From contig NZ_CP047569.1 of the NCBI RefSeq assembly GCF_009903625.1, positions 3,776,001-3,840,000 of the forward strand: a stretch of DNA of 64,000 nt, in the 5' to 3' direction. A program made the position numbers and the translations under genes. The notes under the pieces were generated by a model. That model had not been told where the DNA came from and ran no database searches. It was given only the letters and a program-made list of their open reading frames with translations. This document shows, piece by piece, positions 45,371-55,337 of the stretch (position 1 is the first letter of the stretch; each line of letters opens with the position of its first letter). Source of the DNA: Microbulbifer sp. ALW1 (GTDB taxonomy: Bacteria > Pseudomonadota > Gammaproteobacteria > Pseudomonadales > Cellvibrionaceae).

Positions 45371-46804
45371 ATGAGCACAGAGTCACAACAGAATTTGACG
45401 CGCACAACCATGATGGGCATGGTCGTTGGCTCCATGGTGGGTGCCGGTATCTTTTCCCTCCCCGCCACCTTTGCCAATGCCACTGGTCCATTTGGCGCTC
45501 TGATCGCCTGGTGTATTGCCGGCACCGGTATGTTGATGCTGGCATTCGTGTTCCAGACCCTGGCGGTGCGCAAGCCAGACCTCGATGCCGGTATCTTTAC
45601 CTACGCGAAAGATGGTTTCGGAAATTACATCGGTTTTATGGCGGCTTTCGGTTTTTGGGCTGGCAGCTGCCTTGGCAACACTACCTATTTTGTACTGATC
45701 AAATCGACCCTGGGCGCGGCAATTCCAGCCTTTGGTGAGGGAAACACCATTCCCGCGGTTGCCATTTCGTCGGTCATACTGTGGTCCATTCACTTCATGA
45801 TCTTACGCGGCGTTAAACAGGCTGCCGCCATCAATAAAATCGTCACTGTGGCTAAGATCATACCGATCATATTGTTCATCATTATTGTTGCAGTGGCCTT
45901 CAAGAAAGACCTATTTGTCGACAACTTCTGGGGTGGTGGCGACTACAACATGAGCGACGTCTTGTCGCAGGTTCGCCGCACCATGCTAGTTACTGTATTC
46001 GTATTTATCGGTGTCGAAGGTGCCAGTGTATTTTCACGCTATGCGAAAAATCGCGCTGACGTTGGCTGGGCAACGGTAATGGGTTTTCTCGGCGTCCTCT
46101 GTCTGATGATTCTGGTTACCCTGCTGCCCTACGGGGTAATGCTACGGCCGGAAATCGCAGATTTGCGTCAGCCTTCCATGGCGGGTGTTCTGCAGGCTGT
46201 GGTAGGCACTTGGGGCGCCGTATTTGTCAGTGCAGGACTGATCGTTTCAGTTCTTGGCGCCTATCTGGCGTGGACACTGCTGTGTGCGGAAGCACTGTTT
46301 ACGGCATCAAAATACGACCTTGTTCCCAAAATCTTCGGACGCGAGAACAAGAACGGTGTGCCCGCCATCGCGCTTTGGTTAACCAATATCCTGGTACAGA
46401 TTTTCCTGATTCTTACCATCTTCGCCCAGTATGCGTTTGACCTGACCCTGGAACTGACCAGCTCGATGACGTTGATTCCCTACCTGCTCGTAGCGGGCTA
46501 CGGACTGAAACTGGCGTTTACCCGGGAGACATACGAGTCCGATCCTTCGGGATTGCGTACAAGAGAGCTGGTGATCGGCGCCATCGCGACGCTGTATACC
46601 TTTTTCATGATTCTCGCCGGTGGCCTCGAGTACGTATTGCTTTCCTGCATTCTTTTCGCACCCGGAACCTTGCTGTTCATCTTCGCGCGCCGGGAACTCA
46701 ACCTGCGCACTTTTACCGCCAAAGAATTAATCCTTTTTTCGCTGATCGTTATCGGGGCCATCATCGGTATCTACTCCCTGATCACCGGCGCCATCGTTCT
46801 TTAA
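45371..46804 (+). CDS. arcD: arginine:ornithine (or arginine:citrulline) antiporter, APC superfamily
   Basis: A 477-residue, 12-13 helix transporter of the APC family. Its start MMGMVVGSMVGAGIFSLPA is typical of ArcD. It lies 27 bp before arcA and ends with a short basic region. In the absence of arcB and arcC nearby, the exchanged product could be citrulline (inference). Confidence 0.88.
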   Translation: MSTESQQNLTRTTMMGMVVGSMVGAGIFSLPATFANATGPFGALIAWCIAGTGMLMLAFVFQTLAVRKPDLDAGIFTYAKDGFGNYIGFMAAFGFWAGSCLGNTTYFVLIKSTLGAAIPAFGEGNTIPAVAISSVILWSIHFMILRGVKQAAAINKIVTVAKIIPIILFIIIVAVAFKKDLFVDNFWGGGDYNMSDVLSQVRRTMLVTVFVFIGVEGASVFSRYAKNRADVGWATVMGFLGVLCLMILVTLLPYGVMLRPEIADLRQPSMAGVLQAVVGTWGAVFVSAGLIVSVLGAYLAWTLLCAEALFTASKYDLVPKIFGRENKNGVPAIALWLTNILVQIFLILTIFAQYAFDLTLELTSSMTLIPYLLVAGYGLKLAFTRETYESDPSGLRTRELVIGAIATLYTFFMILAGGLEYVLLSCILFAPGTLLFIFARRELNLRTFTAKELILFSLIVIGAIIGIYSLITGAIVL

Positions 46805-46831
46805 AAGAAGGTTCTTTAAAAAGAGGTTTTC

Positions 46832-48100
46832 ATGGCCAAAGCCAAGTCAAAGTCTACTGCGACGCTGGGTGTTCATTCCGAGGTCGGTCAGCTGCGCAAA
46901 GTGATGGTCTGTGCGCCCAGCCTGGCGCACACCCGTTTAACGCCCACCAATTGCGACGATCTGCTGTTTGACGATGTGCTGTGGGTTCAGAATGCCAAGC
47001 GCGACCACTTCGATTTTATGACCAAAATGCGCGACTTCGGCGTCGATGTGGTGGAGATGCACAACCTGCTGGCGGAAACCGTCGCCATCCCGGAGGCCCG
47101 CAAGTGGCTGCTGGATCGCAAGGTCACGGTGAACAACGTTGGCATTGGCATGATGGAAGACACTCGCGGCTACCTCGAGAGTCTCGAGCCTCGGGAGCTG
47201 GCGGAATTCCTAATCGGAGGCTTATCGGTCATAGATCTGCCCGATGAATTCTCCAGATCCGACTTTATGGAGCTTGCCCGTGAGGCCCACGGTGCGACCG
47301 AGTACTTATTACCACCGCTGCCAAACACTCTGTATACCCGCGATACGACATGTTGGCTGTACGGCGGCGTTACCCTAAACCCCCTGTACTGGCCCGCGCG
47401 CAAAGAAGAAACCTTCCTCACCACTGCCATCTATAAATTTCACCCGATGTTTACCAAGGAGACCTTCGAGGTCTGGTGGGGAGACCCGGATACCAATTTC
47501 GGCCTCGCCACTGTGGAGGGTGGTGATGTAATGCCGATCGGTAACGGCATCGTACTTATCGGTATGAGCGAGCGTACATCGCGCCAGGGCATCTCGCAGC
47601 TGGCGGCGGCGCTGTTTGAAAAGGGCGCGGCGGAACAGGTGATCGTCGCCGCCATGCCCAAACTGCGCTCGGCGATGCACCTGGATACGGTGTTCACCTT
47701 TGCCGATCGCGATGTGGTCACGCTCTACCCCGAGATAATGAATCAGGTACACACACTGGTGGTACGCCCGAAAGACAATCCGCAAGACCTGTATATCACG
47801 CTGGAAAACAAGCCATTTGTGGATGTGGTCGCCAAAGCCCTGCACCTGAAAAAAATCCGTGTGGTGGAGACCGGTGGCGATCACTACGCGTCGGAGCGCC
47901 AGCAATGGGATAGCGGCAATAATCTGGTGGCAGCCAAGCCCGGTGTGGTGTTTGCCTATGATCGTAACACTTATACCAATACCCAATTGCGCAAGGAAGG
48001 TATTGAGGTGGTCACCATCGTCGGTGCAGAACTCGGCCGTGGCCGCGGCGGCGGTCACTGTATGACCTGCCCGATTGTTCGCGATCCCGTCGACTTCTGA
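46832..48100 (+). CDS. arcA: arginine deiminase
   Basis: A 422-residue protein that converts arginine to citrulline and ammonia. Conserved features: [16 protein letters not shown] at the start, [11 protein letters not shown] in the centre, and [10 protein letters not shown] at the end with the nucleophile near Cys410. Second gene of arcD-arcA-nhaC. Directly after the stop lies a short tandem duplication of tgacgacttc. Confidence 0.95.
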   Translation: MAKAKSKSTATLGVHSEVGQLRKVMVCAPSLAHTRLTPTNCDDLLFDDVLWVQNAKRDHFDFMTKMRDFGVDVVEMHNLLAETVAIPEARKWLLDRKVTVNNVGIGMMEDTRGYLESLEPRELAEFLIGGLSVIDLPDEFSRSDFMELAREAHGATEYLLPPLPNTLYTRDTTCWLYGGVTLNPLYWPARKEETFLTTAIYKFHPMFTKETFEVWWGDPDTNFGLATVEGGDVMPIGNGIVLIGMSERTSRQGISQLAAALFEKGAAEQVIVAAMPKLRSAMHLDTVFTFADRDVVTLYPEIMNQVHTLVVRPKDNPQDLYITLENKPFVDVVAKALHLKKIRVVETGGDHYASERQQWDSGNNLVAAKPGVVFAYDRNTYTNTQLRKEGIEVVTIVGAELGRGRGGGHCMTCPIVRDPVDF

Positions 48101-48182
48101 CGACTTCTGACGACTTATCACCCGGGCATCGGCACTGGCGCCACACCGAACTACAGCTCCTGCCGTATGAGACATCTTCACT

Positions 48183-49673
48183 ATGGCTGACACTGGCGAA
48201 CGTAAACCTATTCGCACTCCATCAGTCATCGATGCGCTGATCCCCCTGTTGACACTGGCACTGCTGATCGGCGGCTCCCTGGCACTGTTCGGCATGGCGG
48301 CGCTGGATGGTCCCATCCAGACCGCATTGATTGTTTGCTGCATGGTGGCCGCGTTGATCGCCCTGAAAAACGGGCACCCGTGGACCGCCGTACAGAAGGC
48401 CGGCCAGGGGGCACTGGCATCCATCACCAGTGCCATTTTCATCTTACTCGCGGTTGGTGCGCTGATCGGCAGCTGGAATCTCTCTGGCACCATTCCCACG
48501 CTGGTCTATTACGGTATTCAGGTTCTCTCGCCTACCTGGTATTACGTGGCGAGTGCGGTGATCTGTGGCGTGATCGCCATGGCCATCGGCAGTTCATGGA
48601 CCACCGCTGGGACCATCGGCGTGGGATTGGTGGGTATCGCCACCATGCTGGAAGTATCCACCGCAATCACCGCGGGCGCTGTGATCTCCGGCGCTTACCT
48701 TGGCGACAAGCTGTCGCCGCTCTCGGAAACCACGATTCTTTCCTCGCAGATGGTCAAGGTGGATGTCTATACGCACATCCGCAATCAGGCATGGACTTCT
48801 GTACCCGCGTTTCTGTTTGCCGCCGTTATTTTTACCCTACTCGGCCTCGGACGGGTGGATGTCGAAGGACAGACCGAACTGCAAAAAGTGGTGGAGCTGG
48901 ATTCGCTCAACGGTATCTACCGGATTACCGCCCTCAATCTATTACCGCTCCTGTTGCTGGTCATTATGTCGATCCGCAAGTTTCCGGCGTCGCTATCACT
49001 ACTCATTTCTGCGATGTTTGCCGGTATCCTCGGCGCCTTTATACAACCAACGGTCTATAGCGAATTTGCCGGGGAGAATCAGCTCGGTATTGGCGGCGCG
49101 GTCAAAGCCATCTGGCTGGCAATGGCGAACGGTTTCTCCATGGAGTCCGGCGTTGCCGACGTCGACCGACTGCTGTCCCGCGGTGGCATGTCGAGTATGC
49201 TCAACACCCTCTGGCTGATTATGGGTGCCGTAACCTTCGGTGCGCTGCTCGATGAATTTGGCCTGATCAAGCGCTTGATCAACCCGCTGATCTACCGCGC
49301 AAAGACCGTTGGCGGCCTGTTCCTGACGGTATTTGCCAGTGCTTTCGGCCTCAACGTCGTCGCAGGAGATCAGTACATTGCACTGGTACTGCCTACCCGA
49401 ATTTTTCGCGCGGAATTCGAAAAGCGCGGACTGGCACCGCAGAACCTGTCGCGACTAGCGGCAGACTGCGGCACCGTCACATCGCCATTGGTTCCCTGGA
49501 ATTCGTGCGGTGCCTTTATGGCTGCGGTATTGGGTGTACCCACACTACTTTTCCTGCCGTTTTGCCTGTTCAATATCGCGAGTCCCGCGCTCAGCGTGCT
49601 GTATGGCTATACCGGGTTCAAGCTGGTGAAGCTGGATTCGGCATCGATCTCCGAGTCCGGCGGAAACAGCTGA
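48183..49673 (+). CDS. nhaC: Na+/H+ antiporter, NhaC family
   Basis: A 496-residue protein with ~12 helices. AIGSSWTTAGTIGVGL and GAYLGDKLSPLSETTILSS are diagnostic of NhaC. It follows arcA with 82 bp and the same strand. Deiminase-derived ammonia plus cation/proton exchange suggests a role in pH or salt balance (inference). Confidence 0.92.
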   Translation: MADTGERKPIRTPSVIDALIPLLTLALLIGGSLALFGMAALDGPIQTALIVCCMVAALIALKNGHPWTAVQKAGQGALASITSAIFILLAVGALIGSWNLSGTIPTLVYYGIQVLSPTWYYVASAVICGVIAMAIGSSWTTAGTIGVGLVGIATMLEVSTAITAGAVISGAYLGDKLSPLSETTILSSQMVKVDVYTHIRNQAWTSVPAFLFAAVIFTLLGLGRVDVEGQTELQKVVELDSLNGIYRITALNLLPLLLLVIMSIRKFPASLSLLISAMFAGILGAFIQPTVYSEFAGENQLGIGGAVKAIWLAMANGFSMESGVADVDRLLSRGGMSSMLNTLWLIMGAVTFGALLDEFGLIKRLINPLIYRAKTVGGLFLTVFASAFGLNVVAGDQYIALVLPTRIFRAEFEKRGLAPQNLSRLAADCGTVTSPLVPWNSCGAFMAAVLGVPTLLFLPFCLFNIASPALSVLYGYTGFKLVKLDSASISESGGNS

Positions 49674-49713
49674 GCCTGCTGACGCCATTCGGTACTGAGC
49701 GTATACTTGCGCC

Positions 49714-50250
49714 ATGAAATTTTGCAGCCACTGTGGCCACTCCGTCGTATTCGAAATCCCCGCCGGGGATGACCGCCCCCGCCATCTGTGCCGGGATTGC
49801 GGCGCCATTCACTATGTCAATCCACGGGTAATCGTCGGTGTATTGCCCTACCTGGGCGATCAGGTATTGCTGTGCAAGCGTGCCATTGAGCCGCGCCACG
49901 GGCTCTGGACCCTGCCGGCGGGCTTTATGGAAAACGGGGAAAGCAGTGAACAGGGTGCCCTGCGGGAATCCTGGGAGGAGGCACGGGCCAATATCCGGGT
50001 CGACGAGCTGTTTTCGGTCTACGACATCCCGCATATCAATCAGATATACCTGATCTATCGCGGCGAACTCACCGATACCAATTTCGGCCCCGGCCCGGAG
50101 TCTCTGGAAGTGGAGCTATTTGATCAGAAAGACATCCCCTGGGAGGAGATGGCTTTTCCGGTGATGACCCAGACGCTGAAGCACTATTTCAGCGACCGGG
50201 AGAAAGGCGTTTATGGCCTGCACCGCGGAGTGATCGAACGGAAGCTCTGA
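49714..50250 (+). CDS. zinc-ribbon Nudix hydrolase
   Basis: A 178-residue protein. An N-terminal zinc ribbon (CSHC and CRDC) precedes a Nudix domain with box GFMENGESSEQGALRESWEE. This two-part plan (nudix_N_2) is common for nucleotide-sugar or NADH pyrophosphatases; the substrate cannot be assigned. Cytosolic. Confidence 0.9.
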   Translation: MKFCSHCGHSVVFEIPAGDDRPRHLCRDCGAIHYVNPRVIVGVLPYLGDQVLLCKRAIEPRHGLWTLPAGFMENGESSEQGALRESWEEARANIRVDELFSVYDIPHINQIYLIYRGELTDTNFGPGPESLEVELFDQKDIPWEEMAFPVMTQTLKHYFSDREKGVYGLHRGVIERKL

Positions 50251-50274
50251 TCTGAATTACACGGGAAAGGCCCA

Positions 50275-50592
50275 CTAAGCGCAGCGATCATCCAGCCGCC
50301 ACAGATCGAAGGCGGGTTCTTCGTAGGGGTGGGCGCTGCGAATGGCGGCGAGGACCGCGTCCACCACCTCGTCGGCACACACGGTTTCTACTCGGTATTC
50401 CGCAACCTGCTCCACCTGCCCGGTCTGCCCGATAAACGGCTGACTGCCGTCCAGCGGGCGGAACTGACCCATCCCCAACACCTGCCAGCAGCAACTGTCG
50501 TAGTCGCCGATACGCCCAGCGCCGGCAGCAAACAATGCCTGCTTCACCGGCTCCAGGTGCGACTCGGGAATGTAGACGCAAAGTTTGTACAT
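50275..50592 (-). CDS. YqfO/NIF3-like protein
   Basis: A 105-residue protein starting MYKLCVYIPESHLEPVKQAL. It matches the small domain inserted in NIF3/YqfO proteins (RIGDYDSCCW, GQFRPLDGSQPFIG, AIRSAHPYEEPAFDLWRL), which occurs alone in many proteobacteria. Unknown function; lies 16 bp after cnoX on the same strand. Confidence 0.87.
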   Translation of the reverse strand: MYKLCVYIPESHLEPVKQALFAAGAGRIGDYDSCCWQVLGMGQFRPLDGSQPFIGQTGQVEQVAEYRVETVCADEVVDAVLAAIRSAHPYEEPAFDLWRLDDRCA

Positions 50593-50608
50593 CGTCAGAT
50601 CACGAACT

Positions 50609-51463
50609 TCAAAATAACAGGGTCATCAGCTTGCGCTGGTAGGTGGTGGCGACCGGGTCACCGGCGCCCAGTGCCTTGACGATATCGAGGTAGGCCTGCT
50701 TGGCAGCACCTTCGGCAAAACCCATATCTTTGCGCAGCAGTCCCAGCAAAATCTCCAGCGCCTCTTCGTGACGATCGGCCTGGCTCAGCTGTACCGCCAG
50801 TTTGTAGGCTGACTCCTGGTCGTCCGGGTTTTCCGCCAGCGCCTGTTGCAGCGCCTTGATTTCCGGGGAGTCTGCCGCCTGCAATTTCAGCTCCAGCTGC
50901 GCCATCAGCTGCTGGTAATCGGCATCCTGATCCGCCATCAGAATCTTGCCCAGCACCTCTTCGGCATCCTTTGCGCGATTCTTTTCCAGCAGCACCGCCG
51001 CATACTGCTTGGCGATATCCGCCCGCTCGCCGGAATCCCCGTAGGCCTGACGCAACAGCGGCAGCGCCTCGTCCAGCTGGTCTTCGCCAATCAGTTTCTG
51101 CGCCTGCTGCAGCTGCAGGTCCCAGGACTTGGGCAGGTACTTGTCCAGCATCTCGCGGATCTGCTTTTCCGGCTGGGCACCGGCAAAACCGTCTACCGGC
51201 TGGCCGTCTTTCAGCAACATCACCGTCGGCAGGCTGCGCACGCCCAGCTGGCCGGCGAGCGCCTGCTCGGTATCCGCATTCAGTTTTGCCAGCAGGAACT
51301 GGCCGGCGTATTCATTGGCGAGCTTTTCCAGAACCGGCATCAGCTGCTTGCAGGGCTCACACCATTCCGCCCACACATCCACCACCACCGGGCGCTTCAT
51401 GGATTCCTCGATCAGCACCTGCTGAGCATTCTGGGCGGTTACGTCAACAATGAATTCTTCCAC
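50609..51463 (-). CDS. cnoX: chaperedoxin: thioredoxin domain with TPR repeats
   Basis: A 284-residue protein. The start GTG at 51463 has an AGGAG site 6 bp upstream; the longer frame to 51532 is unlikely. Thioredoxin motif WCEPC (Cys35, Cys38) followed by ~170 residues of TPR-like helices (EDQLDEALPLLRQAYGDSGE, DRHEEALEILLGLL). The family protects proteins from oxidative aggregation and passes them to GroEL. Here the full CxxC is kept, unlike E. coli CnoX, so it may have redox activity. Confidence 0.9.
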   Translation of the reverse strand: MEEFIVDVTAQNAQQVLIEESMKRPVVVDVWAEWCEPCKQLMPVLEKLANEYAGQFLLAKLNADTEQALAGQLGVRSLPTVMLLKDGQPVDGFAGAQPEKQIREMLDKYLPKSWDLQLQQAQKLIGEDQLDEALPLLRQAYGDSGERADIAKQYAAVLLEKNRAKDAEEVLGKILMADQDADYQQLMAQLELKLQAADSPEIKALQQALAENPDDQESAYKLAVQLSQADRHEEALEILLGLLRKDMGFAEGAAKQAYLDIVKALGAGDPVATTYQRKLMTLLF

Positions 51464-51683
51464 TTTAACTCCTGAATTGGGCAACTTTGCCTGCACCGCC
51501 ACATTTGGCCAAGGCGGCCAGTGATCGGGCAAATTTAGCGCGCTATGATACCGGATTCAGCGCTGATCGCAGCCCGATGGCTCGAAAATCCCCGGGCGCC
51601 CAGGGTAACAGGTAAACTGCCGCCAGAACCCGCAACTCCATGCCCACAACCCTATGCCCACAGCCTCACGCCCGGAACTGACC

Positions 51684-52430
51684 ATGTCCAATCCCATTCA
51701 CAAAGTTTCCCTGCTGTTCGCCATGGAAGAAGAGGCCGCCCCTGTCATCGCCGCACTAGGCCTTGCCAGGGATTCGGCGCTGCATGATAGCGACCTGCCG
51801 TTTGTCACCTATTCTGGCTCGGTGGGAGATCTGCAATTGTCGCTTACTGTGAGTGGGCAGGATCCGCGCTTCCAGGTGGAGAACATCGGCCCGGTTGCGG
51901 CCACCTTGATGAGCTACACCACCATAGACTGTTTCTCGCCCGACCTGGTGATCAGCGCCGGCACTGCCGGCGGCTTTGCCGCAAGAGGGGCAGAAATCGG
52001 CACCGTGTACCTGAGCGATGATCGCTTTGTCTTCCATGATCGCGTGGTGCCCCTGCCCGGGTTTGATCAATCTTCTATCGGGCACTACCCCGCGTTGAAT
52101 GTGCGGCGCATGGCAGCTGACTTGGGCCTGCCCACTGGGATTGTGTCTTCTGGCAGCTCGCTACAGAAGCATCCGCGGGATATTGACGTGATTGAGACGT
52201 TTGGCGCCGTCGCCAAGGAAATGGAAGCCGCGGCTGTAGCCTGGGTGTGCATGTTGAAAGGCACCCCATTTGTGGCGGTAAAGTCCATCACCAACCTGCT
52301 CGATCACCCGGGCGAATCCGAAGCACACTTTGTGGAAAACCTGGCCCGGGCTAGCCAGTGCCTGCAGCAGCAAGTCTTGCGGGTATTAACGTATCTTCAC
52401 GGCAAGACCATTGAACAGCTCTCCGACTAG
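51684..52430 (+). CDS. 5'-methylthioadenosine/S-adenosylhomocysteine nucleosidase family protein
   Basis: A 248-residue protein starting MSNPIHKVSLLFAMEEEAAP. Motifs of the PNP/UDP phosphorylase superfamily are seen: VISAGTAGGFAA, FHDRVV, KEMEAAAVAWV and VKSITNLLD. Salvages MTA or SAH. The closest named group is MTAN; the exact substrate preference is not decided. Confidence 0.88.
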   Translation: MSNPIHKVSLLFAMEEEAAPVIAALGLARDSALHDSDLPFVTYSGSVGDLQLSLTVSGQDPRFQVENIGPVAATLMSYTTIDCFSPDLVISAGTAGGFAARGAEIGTVYLSDDRFVFHDRVVPLPGFDQSSIGHYPALNVRRMAADLGLPTGIVSSGSSLQKHPRDIDVIETFGAVAKEMEAAAVAWVCMLKGTPFVAVKSITNLLDHPGESEAHFVENLARASQCLQQQVLRVLTYLHGKTIEQLSD

Positions 52431-52677
52431 TTTGCGGCTCCACTTGCTGGCGCCGCGTGCACAGGCCATCCGTTCAATTTTCAGCCCGATCTCGCCGTTT
52501 ACAAGCCATCTGGTCAAGGCGAGGAACCACTCACTCTAATTAGTCATGATTCCCAAACACCAATACGTAGTTTTAGAAAGCTAAATCAGGTGTGCTCCCA
52601 CTGTCATATTCCGCTGGCGTAATGGCCATCCCGATAAGTACTTCTGACCAACCATTACACCTTCTATTGGGGGAACC

Positions 52678-55263
52678 ATGACCAAGTTGAATCCACTGGC
52701 CGCCGCCATCGCGCTGCTGGCTGCGCCCTGTGCCCTGGCGCAGACCGCCAACGGTAATACATCTCCAGAAACGAGCTTGCAGGAAGAAGTGGTCGTTGTC
52801 GGCCATATCGTGCGTGGCGAAATGGCCGCGAGCGAAGCCCAGAGAAATTCCGACCGTATCATCAACGTGATCTCCGCCGACGGCATCGGCAAACTGCCAG
52901 ACCGCAACGCCGCCGAAGCGGTACAGCGTATTCCCGGTGTATCCATCGAGCGCGACATGGGCGAAGGCCGCTTTGTCGCAGTACGCGGCCTGCCCTCCCA
53001 GTGGAGCAGTTCCACCGTCAATGGCAACCGCCTGCCTACCGCCGAACAGGAAACCAGCCACCGCGGTACTGCTTTCGACTTCCTGCCTTCCGAAATGATC
53101 GAGCGCGTGGAAGTGAGCAAGGCCATTACCCCGGATATGGATGGCGACGCCATCGGCGGTAACGTCAACTTCGTAACCCGTACTGCACCTGACGAGTTTA
53201 CCCTGGCCTTCAACGTTGCAGGTGGCACCCACGAGCGTGCCGAGGGGTCCGACTACTCCACCAACCTGACCTACGGTGACCGCTCGGAAGATGGCCGCTT
53301 CGGTTACATCGTGAACGCCACTGCATGGAACCGCGAATGGGCCACCGACAACTACGAGCCTCGCCGCGGCAGCGACGGAATCGGTGTGCGCCGCCTGGAA
53401 CTGCGCGATTACACCGGCACTCGCGACACCTACGGCTTGAACCTGGGCAGCGAGTACCTGCTGGAAGACGGCCGCGTTTATGCCACCGCGCTTTACGGCA
53501 CCCTGCAGGACGACGAAACCCACTACAAACACCGTCTGCGTTTCGATAAGGACCGCATCGAAGTCCAGCACATCTATAACGAAATGATTACCGAGATGAA
53601 GGGGCTGGAATTCGGTGGTGAGCACGCCCTCAGCGACGTAACCAATCTGGAGTGGAAGGCCGCGCACTACGACAACGAATTCCGCTATGACAACCATCCC
53701 AACACCGAAGACAATGCCTACTTTGTTGCCCGCTTCGACCAGACCAATGTCGGCTTTGTCGGCCTCGAAGACCGTGGCGCCGGCAACCTGGCCTACAACA
53801 TCGTCGACGGCGGCCGTGACCCCTGGGATGCCTTCAGCAACCATTTGCCGGAAGACTTTGAGATGGACCCGAGCCAGATGGCGCTCGCCGAAATCCAGCT
53901 CTACAAGGGTTACATCAATGAAAAGGACAACATCGTTCTCAGTGCTGACCTGACGCACGATATGAATGGCAGCCTGACGTTGAAGTTCGGTGGCAAGTAC
54001 CGTGACAAGGAACGCATCTCCACCTATTCCGATGAATTCTACAAGTGGGACACCGCCAACGGCCCGGTGCCGGTACTCGGCGATTTCGCCCTGAGCGACC
54101 AGCCCGGACGTACTGATTACCTCGACCAGTTGAGTGTGGCCCTCGCTGACCAGTTCACCAAAGTTGCTTCCGTCGGCGCGATTAAGGATTTCTGGAACAA
54201 CAACCGTGACAACTTTAATCTCGATACCAATGCCTCCGCGCTGATCGAAAACGGCGGTGCCGGTGGCCGTCACTTCAACGTGTTTGAGAAGCACACCTCC
54301 GCGTATGGAATGGCCACTTACACACCGGACGAGCAGTGGACCATCGTCGGCGGCCTGCGCCTGACCCGCACCGACACCGAAGTGGAAGGCTGGGCCTACG
54401 AGGTAGATGCCGAGGGCAATGGTTCCGCTGAATTGGTGACCCAGGACAAGAGCTATCTCTCGGTGCTGCCATCGGTACACCTGACCTACGCGGCCACCGA
54501 CAACCTGAATTACCGCCTGGCAGTGAGCCGCACCTTCGCCCGCCCGGACTTCGGCTATCTGACACCGGGATCCCTGTACCGCGAGGCGGACTTCGAACTC
54601 ACCTCCGGCAACCCGGAAGTGGATCCCACTTACTCAAACAACCTCGACCTGATGATGGAGTATTACTTCGAGCGTCTCGGTCTGGTTTCAGCTGGCTTCT
54701 TCTACAAGGATATCGTCGACCCGATTTTCCAGAGTGTCGAAATCGGTGATTACAAGGGCGTTGACGGGGTTACCAAGATCCGTCCGGACAACGGCGACAA
54801 CGCATCCCTGATGGGCCTTGAGCTGGCCCTCAACCGTTCCCTCGATTTCATTAACCCGCAGTTGCAGAACTTCGGCATCCAGGCTAATGCCACGTTCATG
54901 GATTCCGAAATGAATATTCCGGGTCGTGAAGATTCCGTAAGCATCCCCCGTCAGGCAGATTCCCTGTACAACTTCGGGGTTTACTACGACGACTCGGTAT
55001 TCGCCGCGCGCCTGGCCGTAAACCACAAAGGCGCCTACATCGAGGAGCACGGCGACTCCAAGGACTCCGATACTTACTACGGCGAGTACACCAGCCTGGA
55101 TATGACGGCGTCCTATACCATTAATGACAGCGCCATGGTCTACCTGGAACTCAACAACCTGACCGATGAGCCGCTGTACTACTACCTGGGCAGTGACCAG
55201 CGCCCCTTGCAGTACGAATTCTACGGCGCTAAAGGCATGCTGGGATTCAACTACAATTTCTGA
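52678..55263 (+). CDS. TonB-dependent receptor
   Basis: An 861-residue outer-membrane receptor. Signal peptide of ~22 residues (AIALLAAPCALA), a TonB-box-like EEVVVVGH, a plug domain with LPDRNAAEAVQRIPGVSIER, then a ~22-strand barrel ending in aromatic GMLGFNYNF. The plug style (GVSIERDMGEGRFVAVRGL) is typical of receptors for carbohydrates or organic phosphorus compounds in this order of bacteria. It faces the phosphonate module, but substrate is not proven. Confidence 0.94.
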   Translation: MTKLNPLAAAIALLAAPCALAQTANGNTSPETSLQEEVVVVGHIVRGEMAASEAQRNSDRIINVISADGIGKLPDRNAAEAVQRIPGVSIERDMGEGRFVAVRGLPSQWSSSTVNGNRLPTAEQETSHRGTAFDFLPSEMIERVEVSKAITPDMDGDAIGGNVNFVTRTAPDEFTLAFNVAGGTHERAEGSDYSTNLTYGDRSEDGRFGYIVNATAWNREWATDNYEPRRGSDGIGVRRLELRDYTGTRDTYGLNLGSEYLLEDGRVYATALYGTLQDDETHYKHRLRFDKDRIEVQHIYNEMITEMKGLEFGGEHALSDVTNLEWKAAHYDNEFRYDNHPNTEDNAYFVARFDQTNVGFVGLEDRGAGNLAYNIVDGGRDPWDAFSNHLPEDFEMDPSQMALAEIQLYKGYINEKDNIVLSADLTHDMNGSLTLKFGGKYRDKERISTYSDEFYKWDTANGPVPVLGDFALSDQPGRTDYLDQLSVALADQFTKVASVGAIKDFWNNNRDNFNLDTNASALIENGGAGGRHFNVFEKHTSAYGMATYTPDEQWTIVGGLRLTRTDTEVEGWAYEVDAEGNGSAELVTQDKSYLSVLPSVHLTYAATDNLNYRLAVSRTFARPDFGYLTPGSLYREADFELTSGNPEVDPTYSNNLDLMMEYYFERLGLVSAGFFYKDIVDPIFQSVEIGDYKGVDGVTKIRPDNGDNASLMGLELALNRSLDFINPQLQNFGIQANATFMDSEMNIPGREDSVSIPRQADSLYNFGVYYDDSVFAARLAVNHKGAYIEEHGDSKDSDTYYGEYTSLDMTASYTINDSAMVYLELNNLTDEPLYYYLGSDQRPLQYEFYGAKGMLGFNYNF

Positions 55264-55287
55264 TCGGATTGACGCTCAGAAACGAAT

Positions 55288-55316
55288 AAGCGGGCCATTC
55301 GGCCCGCTTCTTTTTT
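55288..55316 (+). terminator. terminator after the TonB receptor
   Basis: Stem aagcgggcc-attc-ggcccgctt followed by a T-rich run ending in six T. It lies between the convergent receptor and LysR genes. Confidence 0.9.
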
Positions 55317-55337
55317 CGCTGAAAAAAACCAAACGCG

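Noticed and set aside
47375..48499. 374-codon minus-strand frame opposite arcA and nhaC
   Set aside because: Shadow of two well-supported genes; no motifs.
52573..54480. 635-codon minus-strand frame opposite the TonB receptor
   Set aside because: Antisense shadow of a receptor with signal peptide, plug and barrel end; codon pattern fits the plus strand.
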